Shown here one piece after another: positions 44,018 to 53,363 of a stretch of DNA of 64,000 nt. A model generated the notes under the pieces. It was not told where the DNA came from. It searched no databases and saw only the letters and a program-made list of their open reading frames with translations. The number at the start of each line of letters is the position of its first letter. The first letter of the stretch is position 1. Source of the stretch: Endobugula sp047619205 (lineage in GTDB: Bacteria; Pseudomonadota; Gammaproteobacteria; Pseudomonadales; Cellvibrionaceae); assembly GCA_047619205.1 (NCBI GenBank), contig JBLHJR010000004.1, forward strand, positions 11,254 through 75,253. The letters run 5' to 3'. The position numbers were made by a program, and so were the translations under genes.

Positions 44018-45469
44018 TTAATACACATCATTCGATAGTAAAGCAAAAGGCGTCTTAATTAAAATTTTAATATCTAGCCATAAAGACCAATTATTAATAT
44101 AGCTCAAGTCATATTCTACGCGCTCGCGCATTTTGTCGATAACCTGGGTTTCGCCACGACAGCCATGAATTTGTGCGAGCCCTGTAATTCCCGGCTTAAT
44201 TCTATGACGTAACAAGTAAGCTTCGATATGGTCATCATAATAATTGTTATGCGCAACCGCATGCGGCCGAGGCCCCACTAAAGACATCTCACCTCGCAAT
44301 ACGTTAATTAACTGCGGCAATTCATCTATAGAGGTACGCCGCAAAAAACCACCAATAGGCGTTACACGCTGATCCCCTTTGCTGGCCTGCGTTACCTTAC
44401 CAGCCTCATCATGTAAATACATTGTACGAAACTTCCATATTTTAAATACCGCTCCATCCCAACCATGCCTCTCCTGCTTGAAAAAGACAGGACCTTTAGA
44501 AGTCAGCTTAATGGCCAAAACAACAAACAATAATAAAGGCGTAAATAATAATAACGCTAGAATGGAGACACTTCGATCCATTAACGCCTTAAAGAAAATA
44601 CCCGTTCGCGTTGAGGTAATAGGGCTTTCGTTAAGAAAGATTAGGGGCAAGCCTGCCACCTCTCTTATAGAGTGGTTTAATAACTTCATCGCATATATAT
44701 CAGGAACCCAAATCAAATCAACATTGGCGTCAAGCAATTCAATATGTAAACCTTCAACGCTACCCGATTGATTTAAAGGCACAGCAATATATACTCGCTT
44801 AATATTATACTCATAAATAATATGCTTAATATCTTTGATGTCGCCCAATAGCTTTATCGTTGTTTTTTCCCTGCGATCATCGCCACCGGTATACTGATCA
44901 TCATAAGAAACTAACCCCACGATTCTATCAGGCAACCATTTATTCGCATTAATACTATTGAAAAGATGTTCAGCTAAACGCCCCCTACCAACAACTAAAC
45001 ACTCTGCACGCTCAGAAAAGTGATCGCGATAAACACCGATCGCACGATACATAAAGGCGTAAGCAATCATTTGCAAAAAATAACCAATAACCGCCCACAA
45101 AAGAAAGACTTCCCGAGAAAAAGTTTCAGAAACTTTGGTCACAAAACCAATAGAGATGAGCAGTAGCAAGAAGATAAACCATGCTATTGATAAACGGTAA
45201 CAACCTTGGGAGAGTGAGCCTGAGCGCCGATAAACGCCATAAACACTATAAATGGTAAATTGTAGTAATACCGCAGTAACCAATAGTATGCGGTAATTAT
45301 CGGGAATACTGCCGACAACATTACCTACTTTACTATTAATCAGTATAAATAAAAGACCTGCCGTTAATAAAAGGTCAACTATAATTTGAATCGAATATAC
45401 TAGCGATTCTCGTTTCTTTAAGAGTTGTCGACGCCGACCTAATTGGTCATAGCCCTGAGAGATAGGCAT
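44018..45469 (-). CDS. Undecaprenyl-phosphate glucose phosphotransferase (WcaJ-type)
   Basis: This 483-residue polyprenol-phosphate hexose-1-phosphate transferase starts repeat-unit assembly by moving a sugar phosphate, usually glucose, to undecaprenyl phosphate. Four or five N-terminal membrane segments precede a CoA-binding-like domain (ECLVVGRGRLAEHLFNSI). The catalytic domain follows (MDRSVSILALLLFTPLLL, GPVFFKQERHGWDGAVFKIWKFRTM, RRTSIDELPQLINVLRGEMSLVGPRP, KPGITGLAQIHGCRGET). It lies between the small membrane protein genes and manB. GalU and ManB encoded upstream supply sugar precursors. Confidence 0.92.
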   Translation of the reverse strand: MPISQGYDQLGRRRQLLKKRESLVYSIQIIVDLLLTAGLLFILINSKVGNVVGSIPDNYRILLVTAVLLQFTIYSVYGVYRRSGSLSQGCYRLSIAWFIFLLLLISIGFVTKVSETFSREVFLLWAVIGYFLQMIAYAFMYRAIGVYRDHFSERAECLVVGRGRLAEHLFNSINANKWLPDRIVGLVSYDDQYTGGDDRREKTTIKLLGDIKDIKHIIYEYNIKRVYIAVPLNQSGSVEGLHIELLDANVDLIWVPDIYAMKLLNHSIREVAGLPLIFLNESPITSTRTGIFFKALMDRSVSILALLLFTPLLLFVVLAIKLTSKGPVFFKQERHGWDGAVFKIWKFRTMYLHDEAGKVTQASKGDQRVTPIGGFLRRTSIDELPQLINVLRGEMSLVGPRPHAVAHNNYYDDHIEAYLLRHRIKPGITGLAQIHGCRGETQVIDKMRERVEYDLSYINNWSLWLDIKILIKTPFALLSNDVY

Positions 45470-45638
45470 TTAATTGAGTTCCAATAACTCACCAAGAATT
45501 TCACTTGATGAAAAAAATTTAACTATTTATAAAAAAACTAACCCAAGCAGAAAACTTCTACACTAACATACCTTTGTTATGCAAAAATGATGACGCCATT
45601 GCTGGTGTCGGATCATCAAATCTACCTAACAACTTACA

Positions 45639-46994
45639 TCAATCAGTATGAATCATTGCCAAAAGTTCATCTCGTTTCTCAGCCATTAACGTTTGATCCC
45701 CTCGAGACTCAACATTTAAACGCACTACCGGCTCAGTGTTAGACATGCGCACATTAAATCGCCATTGAGCAAAACTCATGGATAAACCATCCGTATGATC
45801 AATATCCTCAGCAGAAGATTGATAATAAGCCTCTATCGCACTCAACAAGCCTTTAGGGTCAGCCACAGTAGAATTAATCTCCCCACTGCATGGAAATGCC
45901 TGCATGCGATCATCAACTAACTGCGACAATGATTTACCGCTTGTTGATAACAATTCAACCACCAACAACCATGGAATCATCCCACTATCGCAGTAAGCAA
46001 AATCACGGAAATAATGGTGGGCACTCATTTCGCCGCCATAAACTGCATCCTCTAAGCGCATGCGCTCTTTAATGAACGCATGGCCCGTTTTACTTTGCAC
46101 TGCCTTACCACCCGCTAAAGTCACTAAATCTTGGGTATTCCATGTTAAACGGGGATCATGCACTACCTTAGCACCGACATTTTTCAATAAAAACACTTCT
46201 GCCAGCAGACCCACCACATAATATCCTTCAATAAAACGGCCATTTTCATCAAAGAAAAAACAACGATCAAAGTCACCATCCCACGCGATACCTAAATCGG
46301 CATTATGGGCTTTAACCGCATCAATCGTCGAGCCACGATTAGCCACCTCTAAAGGATTAGGAATACCATTAGGAAAACTACCATCAGGCTGATGATGTAC
46401 ATGAATAAACTCAAATGGAAGCTCTTTTTCAAGCCAGCCCATTACTAAGCCTGCGCCCCCATTACCGGGGTTAGTGACTATTTTTAATGGCTTAAGGTGA
46501 TTTTTATCAACATAGCCGAGCAAGTGCTTAATATAAGCAGGGCGGTTATTTAAAGTAGAAACCGCTCCTTTTTTCGCCATTTTGGAAAAATTATTTTCTT
46601 CCGCTAACCGCTTAATTTCTAATAGCCCTGTATCACCACTAATCGGCCTAGCGCCCTCACGGACAAATTTCATCCCATTATAATCTATAGGGTTATGGCT
46701 AGCTGTGACACAAATACCACCATCCACCTCATTATTAAACGCGGCAAAATAAACCTCTTCCGTGCCGCATTCGCCAATATGTAATACATCGGCCCCACCA
46801 TCGGTTAAACCATCGACAAGCGCAGCCGTCAACACAGGACTGGTTAAGCGAATATCGTGGCCTACCACAACTTTCTTTGCATTCAAAAATAAAACAAAGG
46901 CTCGCCCTATACGATAAGCAATATCTTCATTTAATTGATCAGGCACTCGGCCTCGAACATCATAAGCTTTAAAACAGCTAATATTACTTCCCAT
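45639..46994 (-). CDS. manB: Phosphomannomutase / phosphohexomutase
   Basis: This alpha-D-phosphohexomutase of 451 residues interconverts 6- and 1-phosphates of mannose (and often glucose). It closely matches the CpsG/ManB group: FKAYDVRGRVPDQLNEDIAYRIG, the phosphoserine loop ICVTASHNPIDYNGMKFVREGARPISGDTGL, the metal site DGDFDRCFFFD, GEMSAHHYFRDF and the phosphate-binding RMSNTEPVVRLNVES. No GDP-mannose synthesis gene is visible in the window, so its main use here may be glucose 1-phosphate supply for galU and rfbA. That is inference. Confidence 0.93.
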   Translation of the reverse strand: MGSNISCFKAYDVRGRVPDQLNEDIAYRIGRAFVLFLNAKKVVVGHDIRLTSPVLTAALVDGLTDGGADVLHIGECGTEEVYFAAFNNEVDGGICVTASHNPIDYNGMKFVREGARPISGDTGLLEIKRLAEENNFSKMAKKGAVSTLNNRPAYIKHLLGYVDKNHLKPLKIVTNPGNGGAGLVMGWLEKELPFEFIHVHHQPDGSFPNGIPNPLEVANRGSTIDAVKAHNADLGIAWDGDFDRCFFFDENGRFIEGYYVVGLLAEVFLLKNVGAKVVHDPRLTWNTQDLVTLAGGKAVQSKTGHAFIKERMRLEDAVYGGEMSAHHYFRDFAYCDSGMIPWLLVVELLSTSGKSLSQLVDDRMQAFPCSGEINSTVADPKGLLSAIEAYYQSSAEDIDHTDGLSMSFAQWRFNVRMSNTEPVVRLNVESRGDQTLMAEKRDELLAMIHTD

Positions 46995-47030
46995 TACTTC
47001 GTATACTCCACTTCATATAGTTCAAAAGCT

Positions 47031-47861
47031 CTAAATCGCTTTATAGACGTTGTTGTAAACATAATTGGTGGCTTCAACAAAACCTTCCACGCTGCCGCAA
47101 TCAAAACGCTCACCTTTAAATTTATAGGCCATTACACAGCCATTTTTAGCTTGTGTTAGCAAGGCATCGGTTAATTGGACTTCACCATTTTTCCCTGGCG
47201 GTGTATTTTCAAGCACATCAAAAATATCAGGCGTCAGGATATAACGGCCAATAATGGCTAAATTACTCGGCGCCTCTTCAAGACTGGGTTTTTCCACCAT
47301 ATCTGACACCTGATATAAACCCTCTTTCATCTTCTCTCCAGCAATCACACCAAACTTACTAATTTGATCGTCCGGCACTTCCTGAATAGCCACAATACTG
47401 CAGCGAAATTGATTATATAGACGCACCATTTGGGCTAACACTCCCTCATCACCACCCGTCAAACAAAGGTCATCTGACAGCACAACTCCAAAAGGTGCAT
47501 CTCCCATTAAGCGACGTCCATTAAGAATAGCATCACCCAAACCACGCATCTCGGTCTGTCGAGTAAATGAAAACTTACCCTTATCCATCACATCGCGAAT
47601 ACTATCTAGGTACTGCTCTTTACTGCTGCCTTCAATTTCTTTTTCCAGCTCATAATTAACATCAAAATGATCGGCTATCGCACGCTTGCCACGACCAGTA
47701 ACGAAGCCCACCTCAGTCAGTCCGGCCTCTAAAGCTTCTTCTACACCATATTGCACTAATGGCTTATTCACAACGGGCAACATCTCTTTAGGCATGGATT
47801 TAGTCGCTGGTAAAAAGCGTGTACCGTAGCCCGCAACGGGAAAAAGGCATTTCTTGATCAT
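47031..47861 (-). CDS. galU: UTP-glucose-1-phosphate uridylyltransferase
   Basis: GalU makes UDP-glucose from UTP and glucose 1-phosphate. The 276 residues are of bacterial GalU type: CLFPVAGYGTRFLPATKSMPKEMLPVVNKPL at the start, EVGFVTGRGKRAIADHFD, GLGDAILNGRRLMGDAPFGVVLSDDL and KPSLEEAPSNLAIIGRYIL. It precedes manB by about 35 bases on the same strand. UDP-glucose could feed both the polysaccharide and, as a donor, the glucosylglycerate synthase encoded far upstream. Confidence 0.95.
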   Translation of the reverse strand: MIKKCLFPVAGYGTRFLPATKSMPKEMLPVVNKPLVQYGVEEALEAGLTEVGFVTGRGKRAIADHFDVNYELEKEIEGSSKEQYLDSIRDVMDKGKFSFTRQTEMRGLGDAILNGRRLMGDAPFGVVLSDDLCLTGGDEGVLAQMVRLYNQFRCSIVAIQEVPDDQISKFGVIAGEKMKEGLYQVSDMVEKPSLEEAPSNLAIIGRYILTPDIFDVLENTPPGKNGEVQLTDALLTQAKNGCVMAYKFKGERFDCGSVEGFVEATNYVYNNVYKAI

Positions 47862-48057
47862 AATTTATCCTAATCACATTAAATTATTGTAAAAGCCTAA
47901 GAGTAGCATAATCATAGTCAGTTTTCTGTTCCTTCAAACCCGCCACAACACCGATTATTGCTAGACATCAGCTATTTAACCGCTACAATGACCTGCTTTT
48001 GGATAGACAAATATAGTTTTCCATCCAATCCCAACTATTAACAACCATGAGAACACT

Positions 48058-48585
48058 ATGTCTTTAGCCGACGATCAAAAAAACAGTTTTACTAAAGAAG
48101 AGTTAATAGACTGCGGTAATGGCAATTTATTTGGTGCCGGTAACGCTCAATTACCCCTTCCTAATATGTTGATGCTTGATCGTATTAGTCATATTTCTAC
48201 CACTGGAGGAGAATTTGGCAAAGGCGAAATTATTGCCGAACTCGATATTGACCCAGACTTATGGTTCTTTGGCTGCCACTTTCCTGGCGACCCAGTCATG
48301 CCCGGCTGTCTAGGTCTGGATGCTATGTGGCAGCTGGTCGGCTTTTTTCTTGGCTGGAAAGGCAACCAAGGCCGTGGCCGTGCCTTAGGCTCAGGAGAAG
48401 TGAAATTTACTGGGCAAATTCTCCCAACAGCGAAAAAAGTCACTTATCACATCAATCTAAAGCGCGTGATTGAACGTAAATTAGTCATGGGCATTGCAGA
48501 TGGACGCGTTTCCGTTGACGGCAAGGATATTTATTTTGCAAAAGACTTACGTGTTGGACTATTTACCAACACTGATGCTTTCTAA
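48058..48585 (+). CDS. fabA: 3-hydroxydecanoyl-ACP dehydratase/isomerase
   Basis: FabA dehydrates 3-hydroxydecanoyl-ACP and isomerises the double bond to cis-3, opening the route to unsaturated fatty acids. The 175 residues show the active-site motif DLWFFGCHFPGDPVMPGCLGLDAMWQL with catalytic His74 and Asp88, and GEVKFTGQILPTAKKV. It is followed by fabB on the same strand, the usual FabA-FabB pairing. A 159-bp repeat occupies most of the gap between them. Confidence 0.97.
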   Translation: MSLADDQKNSFTKEELIDCGNGNLFGAGNAQLPLPNMLMLDRISHISTTGGEFGKGEIIAELDIDPDLWFFGCHFPGDPVMPGCLGLDAMWQLVGFFLGWKGNQGRGRALGSGEVKFTGQILPTAKKVTYHINLKRVIERKLVMGIADGRVSVDGKDIYFAKDLRVGLFTNTDAF

Positions 48586-48637
48586 GGTCTTATAAGCATA
48601 TTTATGGCATAATCGTCTGTTATCTACATTTTATTTA

Positions 48638-48796
48638 GGGCGCCTCTAAAAATAGTCATTTTTTCTATAGTAAGGCAGCACTGCGCGGGGAACCGCAGTT
48701 TACGAGTCGTAAATGAGACCTTTTGCTTTTGTGTAAACATTCGGAGCACGGGTCCTGCGCAGCTATAGCGAAAAAAGTGCCTTTTTAGAGATACCC
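48638..48796. repeat. Family D short mobile repeat, 159 bp, between fabA and fabB
   Basis: The left end GGGCGCCTCTAAAAATAGTC and the inverted right end GGGTATCTCTAAAAAGGCAC are terminal inverted repeats. The interior has AACCGCAGTTTACGAGTCGT and no reading frame. It occupies the gap between the two genes of unsaturated fatty-acid synthesis, ending 36 bases before fabB. Confidence 0.82.
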
Positions 48797-48831
48797 TGTA
48801 AGTAATACTACTAATTTTAAAGAGGTGTTCT

Positions 48832-50043
48832 ATGAAACGTGTCGTCGTTACAGGCATGGGAATTGTATCGTGTATTGGCAACGATAAGGCTCATGTACTC
48901 GATGCGCTAAAAACGGGCAAATCTGGCATCTCTTTTCAACAAGAGTATGCCGATATGGGTTTTCGTAGCCATATTGCCGGCAGTATTGATATTGATGCAA
49001 AAGAACACATTGATCGTAAAACCTTGCGCTTTATGGGCGATGCGGCGGTTTATAGCTACATTGCCATGCAAGAAGCCATTGATGACTCGGGCTTAGCCGA
49101 TGATCAGGTCTCTAACGAGCGCACGGGCATCATTATGGGCTCTGGAGGCGCATCTTCATCCAACCTAGTTGAGTCAGCAGATATCTTACGCGAACGCGGA
49201 CTTAAACGTGTGGGTCCTTACCGCGTGACCCAAACTATGGGCAGCACAACATCAGCCTGTCTGGCAACGCCCTTTAAAATTAAAGGCGTTAACTATTCGA
49301 TCTCATCTGCATGTGCAACCAGCGCTCATTGCGTAGGTAATGCCATGGAGCTAATTCAGCTAGGCAAGCAAGATGTTGTTTTTGCCGGTGGTGCAGAAGA
49401 ATTACATTGGTCGATGAGCTGCTTATTTGATGCCATGGGCGCCCTCTCGACAAAATATAATGATACCCCGGAAAAAGCTTCTCGTGCTTACGATGCGGAC
49501 CGTGATGGATTCGTTATTGCGGGCGGTGGGGGCTGCCTAGTGATCGAAGAGTATGAACATGCTATAGCACGCGGCGCGAAAATTTATGCCGAACTCGTAG
49601 GCTATGGTGCTACTTCAGATGGATATGATATGGTCGCACCTTCAGGTGAAGGGGCTGCTCGCTGCATGCGCCAAGCCATAGCAGATATTGATGCACCCAT
49701 TGACTACATTAATGCCCACGGCACCAGCACACCGGTTGGCGATTTAGCCGAATTACGTGCGGTCACTGAAGTCTTTGGCAATAACGTACCGGCTATCAGC
49801 TCTACCAAATCATTAACTGGACACTCTTTGGGCGCCACTGGTGTTCAAGAAGCGATTTACACTTTATTAATGATGGACAATAACTTCATTTGTGCTTCTG
49901 CTAATATTGAAAACCTTGACGAAGCTGCTGCCGGTATGCCCGTAGCAAGGGAGCGGCAAGATAATGTTAACATTAACTACGCATTATCCAACAGCTTTGG
50001 CTTTGGCGGCACCAATGCTTCTCTTGCCTTTAAAAAGCTCTAA
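48832..50043 (+). CDS. fabB: 3-oxoacyl-ACP synthase I
   Basis: FabB elongates the cis-unsaturated acyl chain made by FabA. The 403-residue thiolase-fold enzyme has the Cys-His-His triad: the nucleophile in SISSACATSAHCVGNAMELIQ, and histidines in YINAHGTSTPVGD and STKSLTGHSLGATGVQEAIY. It ends SNSFGFGGTNASLAF, typical of the family. A ribosome site AGAGGTG lies eight bases before the ATG. A terminator-like hairpin follows at 50072-50107. Confidence 0.96.
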   Translation: MKRVVVTGMGIVSCIGNDKAHVLDALKTGKSGISFQQEYADMGFRSHIAGSIDIDAKEHIDRKTLRFMGDAAVYSYIAMQEAIDDSGLADDQVSNERTGIIMGSGGASSSNLVESADILRERGLKRVGPYRVTQTMGSTTSACLATPFKIKGVNYSISSACATSAHCVGNAMELIQLGKQDVVFAGGAEELHWSMSCLFDAMGALSTKYNDTPEKASRAYDADRDGFVIAGGGGCLVIEEYEHAIARGAKIYAELVGYGATSDGYDMVAPSGEGAARCMRQAIADIDAPIDYINAHGTSTPVGDLAELRAVTEVFGNNVPAISSTKSLTGHSLGATGVQEAIYTLLMMDNNFICASANIENLDEAAAGMPVARERQDNVNINYALSNSFGFGGTNASLAFKKL

Positions 50044-50071
50044 GCCTTAATATTAACAGCCAAAACAAGCT

Positions 50072-50107
50072 AAATAAAAAGACGCATATTATTGCGACTT
50101 TTTATTT
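50072..50107 (+). terminator. Terminator-like hairpin after fabB
   Basis: A 15-base stem (AAATAAAAAGACGCA against TGCGACTTTTTATTT, one mismatch) with a six-base loop lies 28 bases after the fabB stop. The T-rich downstream arm resembles a rho-independent terminator. Confidence 0.7.
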
Positions 50108-50186
50108 ACCTCACTCCCGCTTCTACCAAATATATCTTCAGCACTTATACCAGCATAAAATCTGATTCCCATAGGCAGGCTAGTTA

Positions 50187-50356
50187 GTGCCCATCCATAA
50201 ATAGGACTCTACTGCGGAAAAATAAAAGTGGCCATCTTCGCACCACAAGATGTAGTTGTTTACAATAAGCAAACGCCTTTATCTAGTAGCGCCCATCCAT
50301 AAAGAAGAATGACCATTTTCATTTCCCCTCGCGACGAGCCCTTTCTGGATGGGCAC
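50187..50356. repeat. Family E inverted-repeat element
   Basis: GTGCCCATCCATAAA at the left and TTCTGGATGGGCAC at the right are inverted repeats enclosing about 140 bases. A second direct copy of the left end (GCGCCCATCCATAAAG, about 50289) lies inside, so it may be a composite of two insertions. No coding content. Confidence 0.65.
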
Positions 50357-50481
50357 CCGTTATACTTTAGCCTTACGTTATCCGAAGCTCACTCTCCCTA
50401 CCAAGGTCATTTCAATCATTATGACCGGCAACGCAAATGATCGCTCACAGCATTCAATTTTTTCTCATCCACTCACACTCC

Positions 50482-50647
50482 CTAGGAGGCTGTCCGAGAA
50501 TAGGGGCCGTCGCGAGGGGAAACAATGTTGAGTCCATTTTTTCGAACAGTTGAGGCGAATAGTGGTTCTATTCAACGAAAATGATCGGGAAAATGGGCCG
50601 AAATTGTTTTTTCGTAGCAAGTTCTCTATTCTCGAACAGCTTCCTAG
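50482..50647. repeat. Family A short mobile repeat, 166 bp, CTAG ends
   Basis: The element runs from CTAGGAGGCTGTCCGAGAAT to the inverse ending CAGCTTCCTAG and is nearly identical to the copy at 16071-16236 over its full length. The flanks of the two copies differ, so the element boundaries are well defined. Confidence 0.88.
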
Positions 50648-50674
50648 TTGCTAAGCGCCAACCGTATTGGCCTC

Positions 50675-50843
50675 AGCCTAGAGACGGCAGCTAGGCGCGA
50701 AAAAGATGTGTCAGTTATTGGCGTGCATAGTGAATTTCGGCAACGCTTAGCCACCTTATTGGGGATAAGGCATTTTCGAAATTTACAAGGTGCATCCATA
50801 ACTTGTACATACTTGCGTGATCCAACAGCCATTTCTAGGTTTA
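50675..50843. repeat. Family C short mobile repeat, 169 bp
   Basis: The ends CCTAGAGACGGCAGC and its imperfect inverse (AACAGCCATTTCTAGG) enclose GCGCGAAAAAGATGTGTCAG, TTATTGGCGTGCATAGTGAA and AACTTGTACATACTTGCGTG. It aligns along its length with the copy at 25911-26080, although the central part has diverged. It lies just downstream of the intact VpsP-like gene, as the other copy lies at the end of the broken one. Confidence 0.82.
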
Positions 50844-50982
50844 TTAATGTCGCCATCGTATTTCTGTCAGATCCTTTTGGAATGGCAATACTTGGGTAAG
50901 ACATATTTATACGCACACCGAGGCAATACCATTCCGAAATGAAATTTACTTTTTCAGCATAATCTTACCCATAAAAAAACAA

Positions 50983-51414
50983 TCATTTACTATCAGAGAC
51001 AAGCTCTAAGCCTGTTTCTTCAGCAGCGGCCTTCAATTCTCGCAACGTCACACGCACACTAGGCCACACCGGTCTTAGCTCGATGGAGCGCTGTACATAG
51101 CGCAGACCCTCATCAAGTATATCTTGCACTTCATCAATGGATTTTACTGGATTATTGTCGATATAATAACGCCAAATATATAAACGTCCCATAGCTTCAG
51201 TATAAGAGGGATTATAAGGGTTTAACAGCATCGCTATCTTTAAGCTAGCGGCGGCGGCATCCCAATCTTTTTGGTCTTTAACTGCATCCTCTCTACTCCA
51301 TTCACGCTCATATTCAATCGCATTAACAGCAAATAGGTCTGCGATGCCAAATGAAAGCACGGTTAAGATCAACATAAAGAAAGGCACTATAAGTAAATAT
51401 TTTAATTTCATCAC
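50983..51414 (-). CDS. VpsP-like membrane-anchored protein of the polysaccharide locus
   Basis: The 143-residue protein has an N-terminal membrane anchor (KLKYLLIVPFFMLILTVLSF) and a helical tetratricopeptide-like periplasmic part: EYEREWSREDAVKDQKDWDAAAASL, LNPYNPSYTEAMGRLYIWRYY and GLRYVQRSIELRPVWPSVRVTL. It is the intact paralogue of the broken gene at 26032-26777, sharing YEREW, QDWDAAA and LRPxWP-type words. VpsP-family proteins accompany Vibrio-type exopolysaccharide genes; their role is unknown. It is divergent from the O-antigen-ligase-like gene at 51582, with 167 bases between. Confidence 0.72.
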   Translation of the reverse strand: MMKLKYLLIVPFFMLILTVLSFGIADLFAVNAIEYEREWSREDAVKDQKDWDAAAASLKIAMLLNPYNPSYTEAMGRLYIWRYYIDNNPVKSIDEVQDILDEGLRYVQRSIELRPVWPSVRVTLRELKAAAEETGLELVSDSK

Positions 51415-51581
51415 ACACTGTAAAACTATAATTTATAGAGTAAACTCGTATAATATATCATGAAGTAATACATCGCTCGTATAAAAGTAAAAAACACGGC
51501 AAATTTCAGTCCTTATTTTACAAAAAACTCAATAGAAGCTTTGGCTAAGAGCAAGAGAAAACCCATATAGAGGGGTACGCA

Positions 51582-52979
51582 GTGCAAGTAACACCGAGAA
51601 AAATGGATAGTAACCGAGACGGAGAAAAATGGCTGTTTTACGGACTTATCGGGCTTATCATCTATTTACCACTCCCCTTAGGTAGTAACCGAATATGGGC
51701 ATGGACATTCGCAGAAGCTTGGATTTTTAGCTTATCGGCAGGCTGGATTATTCTTCATTTACAAAAAAAAGTATCACTCCCCCCCTACTGGAAAAAATGT
51801 TGGTTGCCTATCGCCGCATTAAGCTGTTTACTGATATTTTCTTTAGTGCAACTACTGCCTTGGAACTGGTCGTCCCCTTCCCCCCTCAGCATTATGTACA
51901 ATATCGACTGGAGGCAAGTTTCACTAGACCCACACGCCACACTGCAGGCAAGCTTAAAAACTTTTTCTTATCTCTGTTTATTTATGCTGGTGATCGCATT
52001 CATCACCTCAGAAAAACGCATCAGAACATTACTTCTGTGCTTCTTCTTTTGCGGTTTATTTCAAGCAGCTTATGGCGGCTTGATGACACTTAGCGGCATT
52101 GAATATATATTTTTCATGGAAAAATATGCTTATATTGGCAAAGCAACCGGCACCTTTATTAACCGCAATCACTTTGCCAACTACCTTATTATTTGTATTG
52201 CCGCTGGAACTGCAATATTACTGATTGATCTATCCATCAAAAAGTCATCCAGCTTTAAACAGTTTATCGTCAAAACCTTACAATTTATTTTAAGCACTAA
52301 AATGCTATTACGCATAGGCTTAGCGATTTCTGTAGTGGGTATTGTGCTCAGCCAGTCGCGTATGGGAAATACGGCATTTTTCGTAAGCCTTACCGTTTCG
52401 GGAACGCTCTGGATCATCCTCACTCGAAGAATATCAAAAAATGCCATTCTATTTTTAATCAGCATCATTATTATTGATTTACTTATTGTGGGAAAATGGT
52501 TTGGCTTCGAAAAAGTTCAACAGCGCCTGCAAAGCACTTCACTTCAGGCCGAGACGCGTGATGAAGTCATTAGAGACACGCTATTATATATTGACGATCA
52601 TCTATTAATGGGGACAGGCGGTGGCAGCTATTATTCCGTTTACCCTAATTATCAAAGTGATGATGTAAAACGCTTTTATAGACACACTCATAATGATTAT
52701 TTACAGTTTTTAAGCGAATATGGTATTATTGGCAGCTTATTCATTGGCTTATTTGTTTTATCGACTCTGTACACCGCATTTACAACCATGCTGAAACGAA
52801 AAAATAAAACCATGCAGGCCGCCAGCTTTTCTGGCACGATGATATTTGTCGCGTTGATTATGCATAGCCATGTTGATTTCAATTTACAAATAATGGCCAA
52901 TGCTGCCTCTGTCGTAATATTCAGCTCACTTGCCTATGTGGCCCGACACCTTCCCACTAAGCAACGACTACGCCTTTAA
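51582..52979 (+). CDS. O-antigen ligase family protein (Wzy_C domain)
   Basis: This inner-membrane protein of 465 residues has 11 to 12 predicted membrane segments and the Wzy_C domain hallmarks: GTFINRNHFANYLIICIAAG, SQSRMGNTAFFVSL, and a periplasmic loop ending GTGGGSYYSVYPNYQ and RFYRHTHNDYLQFLSEYGIIG. The HTHNDYLQ motif is typical of ligases and polymerases that move sugar chains from undecaprenyl diphosphate to an acceptor. The GTG start at 51582 is supported by GAGGGG seven bases upstream. It could act as ligase for the chain made by the main locus, or as a second polymerase. Confidence 0.85.
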   Translation: MQVTPRKMDSNRDGEKWLFYGLIGLIIYLPLPLGSNRIWAWTFAEAWIFSLSAGWIILHLQKKVSLPPYWKKCWLPIAALSCLLIFSLVQLLPWNWSSPSPLSIMYNIDWRQVSLDPHATLQASLKTFSYLCLFMLVIAFITSEKRIRTLLLCFFFCGLFQAAYGGLMTLSGIEYIFFMEKYAYIGKATGTFINRNHFANYLIICIAAGTAILLIDLSIKKSSSFKQFIVKTLQFILSTKMLLRIGLAISVVGIVLSQSRMGNTAFFVSLTVSGTLWIILTRRISKNAILFLISIIIIDLLIVGKWFGFEKVQQRLQSTSLQAETRDEVIRDTLLYIDDHLLMGTGGGSYYSVYPNYQSDDVKRFYRHTHNDYLQFLSEYGIIGSLFIGLFVLSTLYTAFTTMLKRKNKTMQAASFSGTMIFVALIMHSHVDFNLQIMANAASVVIFSSLAYVARHLPTKQRLRL

Positions 52980-53311
52980 CTTAATGCCATTGGTGCTGAG
53001 GCCACAGCGCTTTTCTTCAATGGTGACATAAAGCTAAATATTAATTTTTATAGTGGTAGGAGCCATTTTTTATTGCATATGCAGACAACAAATCTTTAAT
53101 AAATAATCAGACAGCTATTATCTCTAGCGCAATTGCACCGCCAATAAGACAATAGCAGAAACTACAAGCTGTTACACGGATAGAGAGTTTATTCGCAGTT
53201 AAGATAACAGACGCTGAAAGCGATGTGGATGTGCAAAAGCGACCCGAAAAGCATCCCCATGCGTCGCATCGGAAGCATAAGTATACTGAAAAATCACAAC
53301 TGAGGGCAAGA
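52980..53311. other. Non-coding gap after the ligase-like gene
   Basis: About 330 bases without a gene I can support. Open frames exist in several phases (for example a basic one with HPHASHRKHKYTEK on the plus strand at about 53220-53370), but they lack ribosome sites and family resemblance. Confidence 0.4.
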
Positions 53312-53357
53312 GTAAAAAAACACAACCACTGTAATTTTACAATAAATTACAGTGGTT
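53312..53357 (-). terminator. Rho-independent terminator of the Gly-Ser-Lys protein gene
   Basis: On the minus strand a perfect stem (AACCACTGTAATTT with AAATTACAGTGGTT on the plus strand, six-base loop) lies seven bases after the TAG stop and is followed by TTGTGTTTTTTT. Confidence 0.85.
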
Positions 53358-53363
53358 TAACGG

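Noticed and set aside
47958..47989. Candidate fabA promoter TTGCTA / TACAAT
   Set aside because: The two boxes are 20 bases apart, too far for a confident sigma-70 call.
53107..53325. Cysteine-rich 72-codon minus-strand frame before the ligase-like gene
   Set aside because: It starts inside the terminator hairpin of the neighbouring small gene, lacks a ribosome site, and its Cys/Phe/Ser composition is typical of a chance frame.
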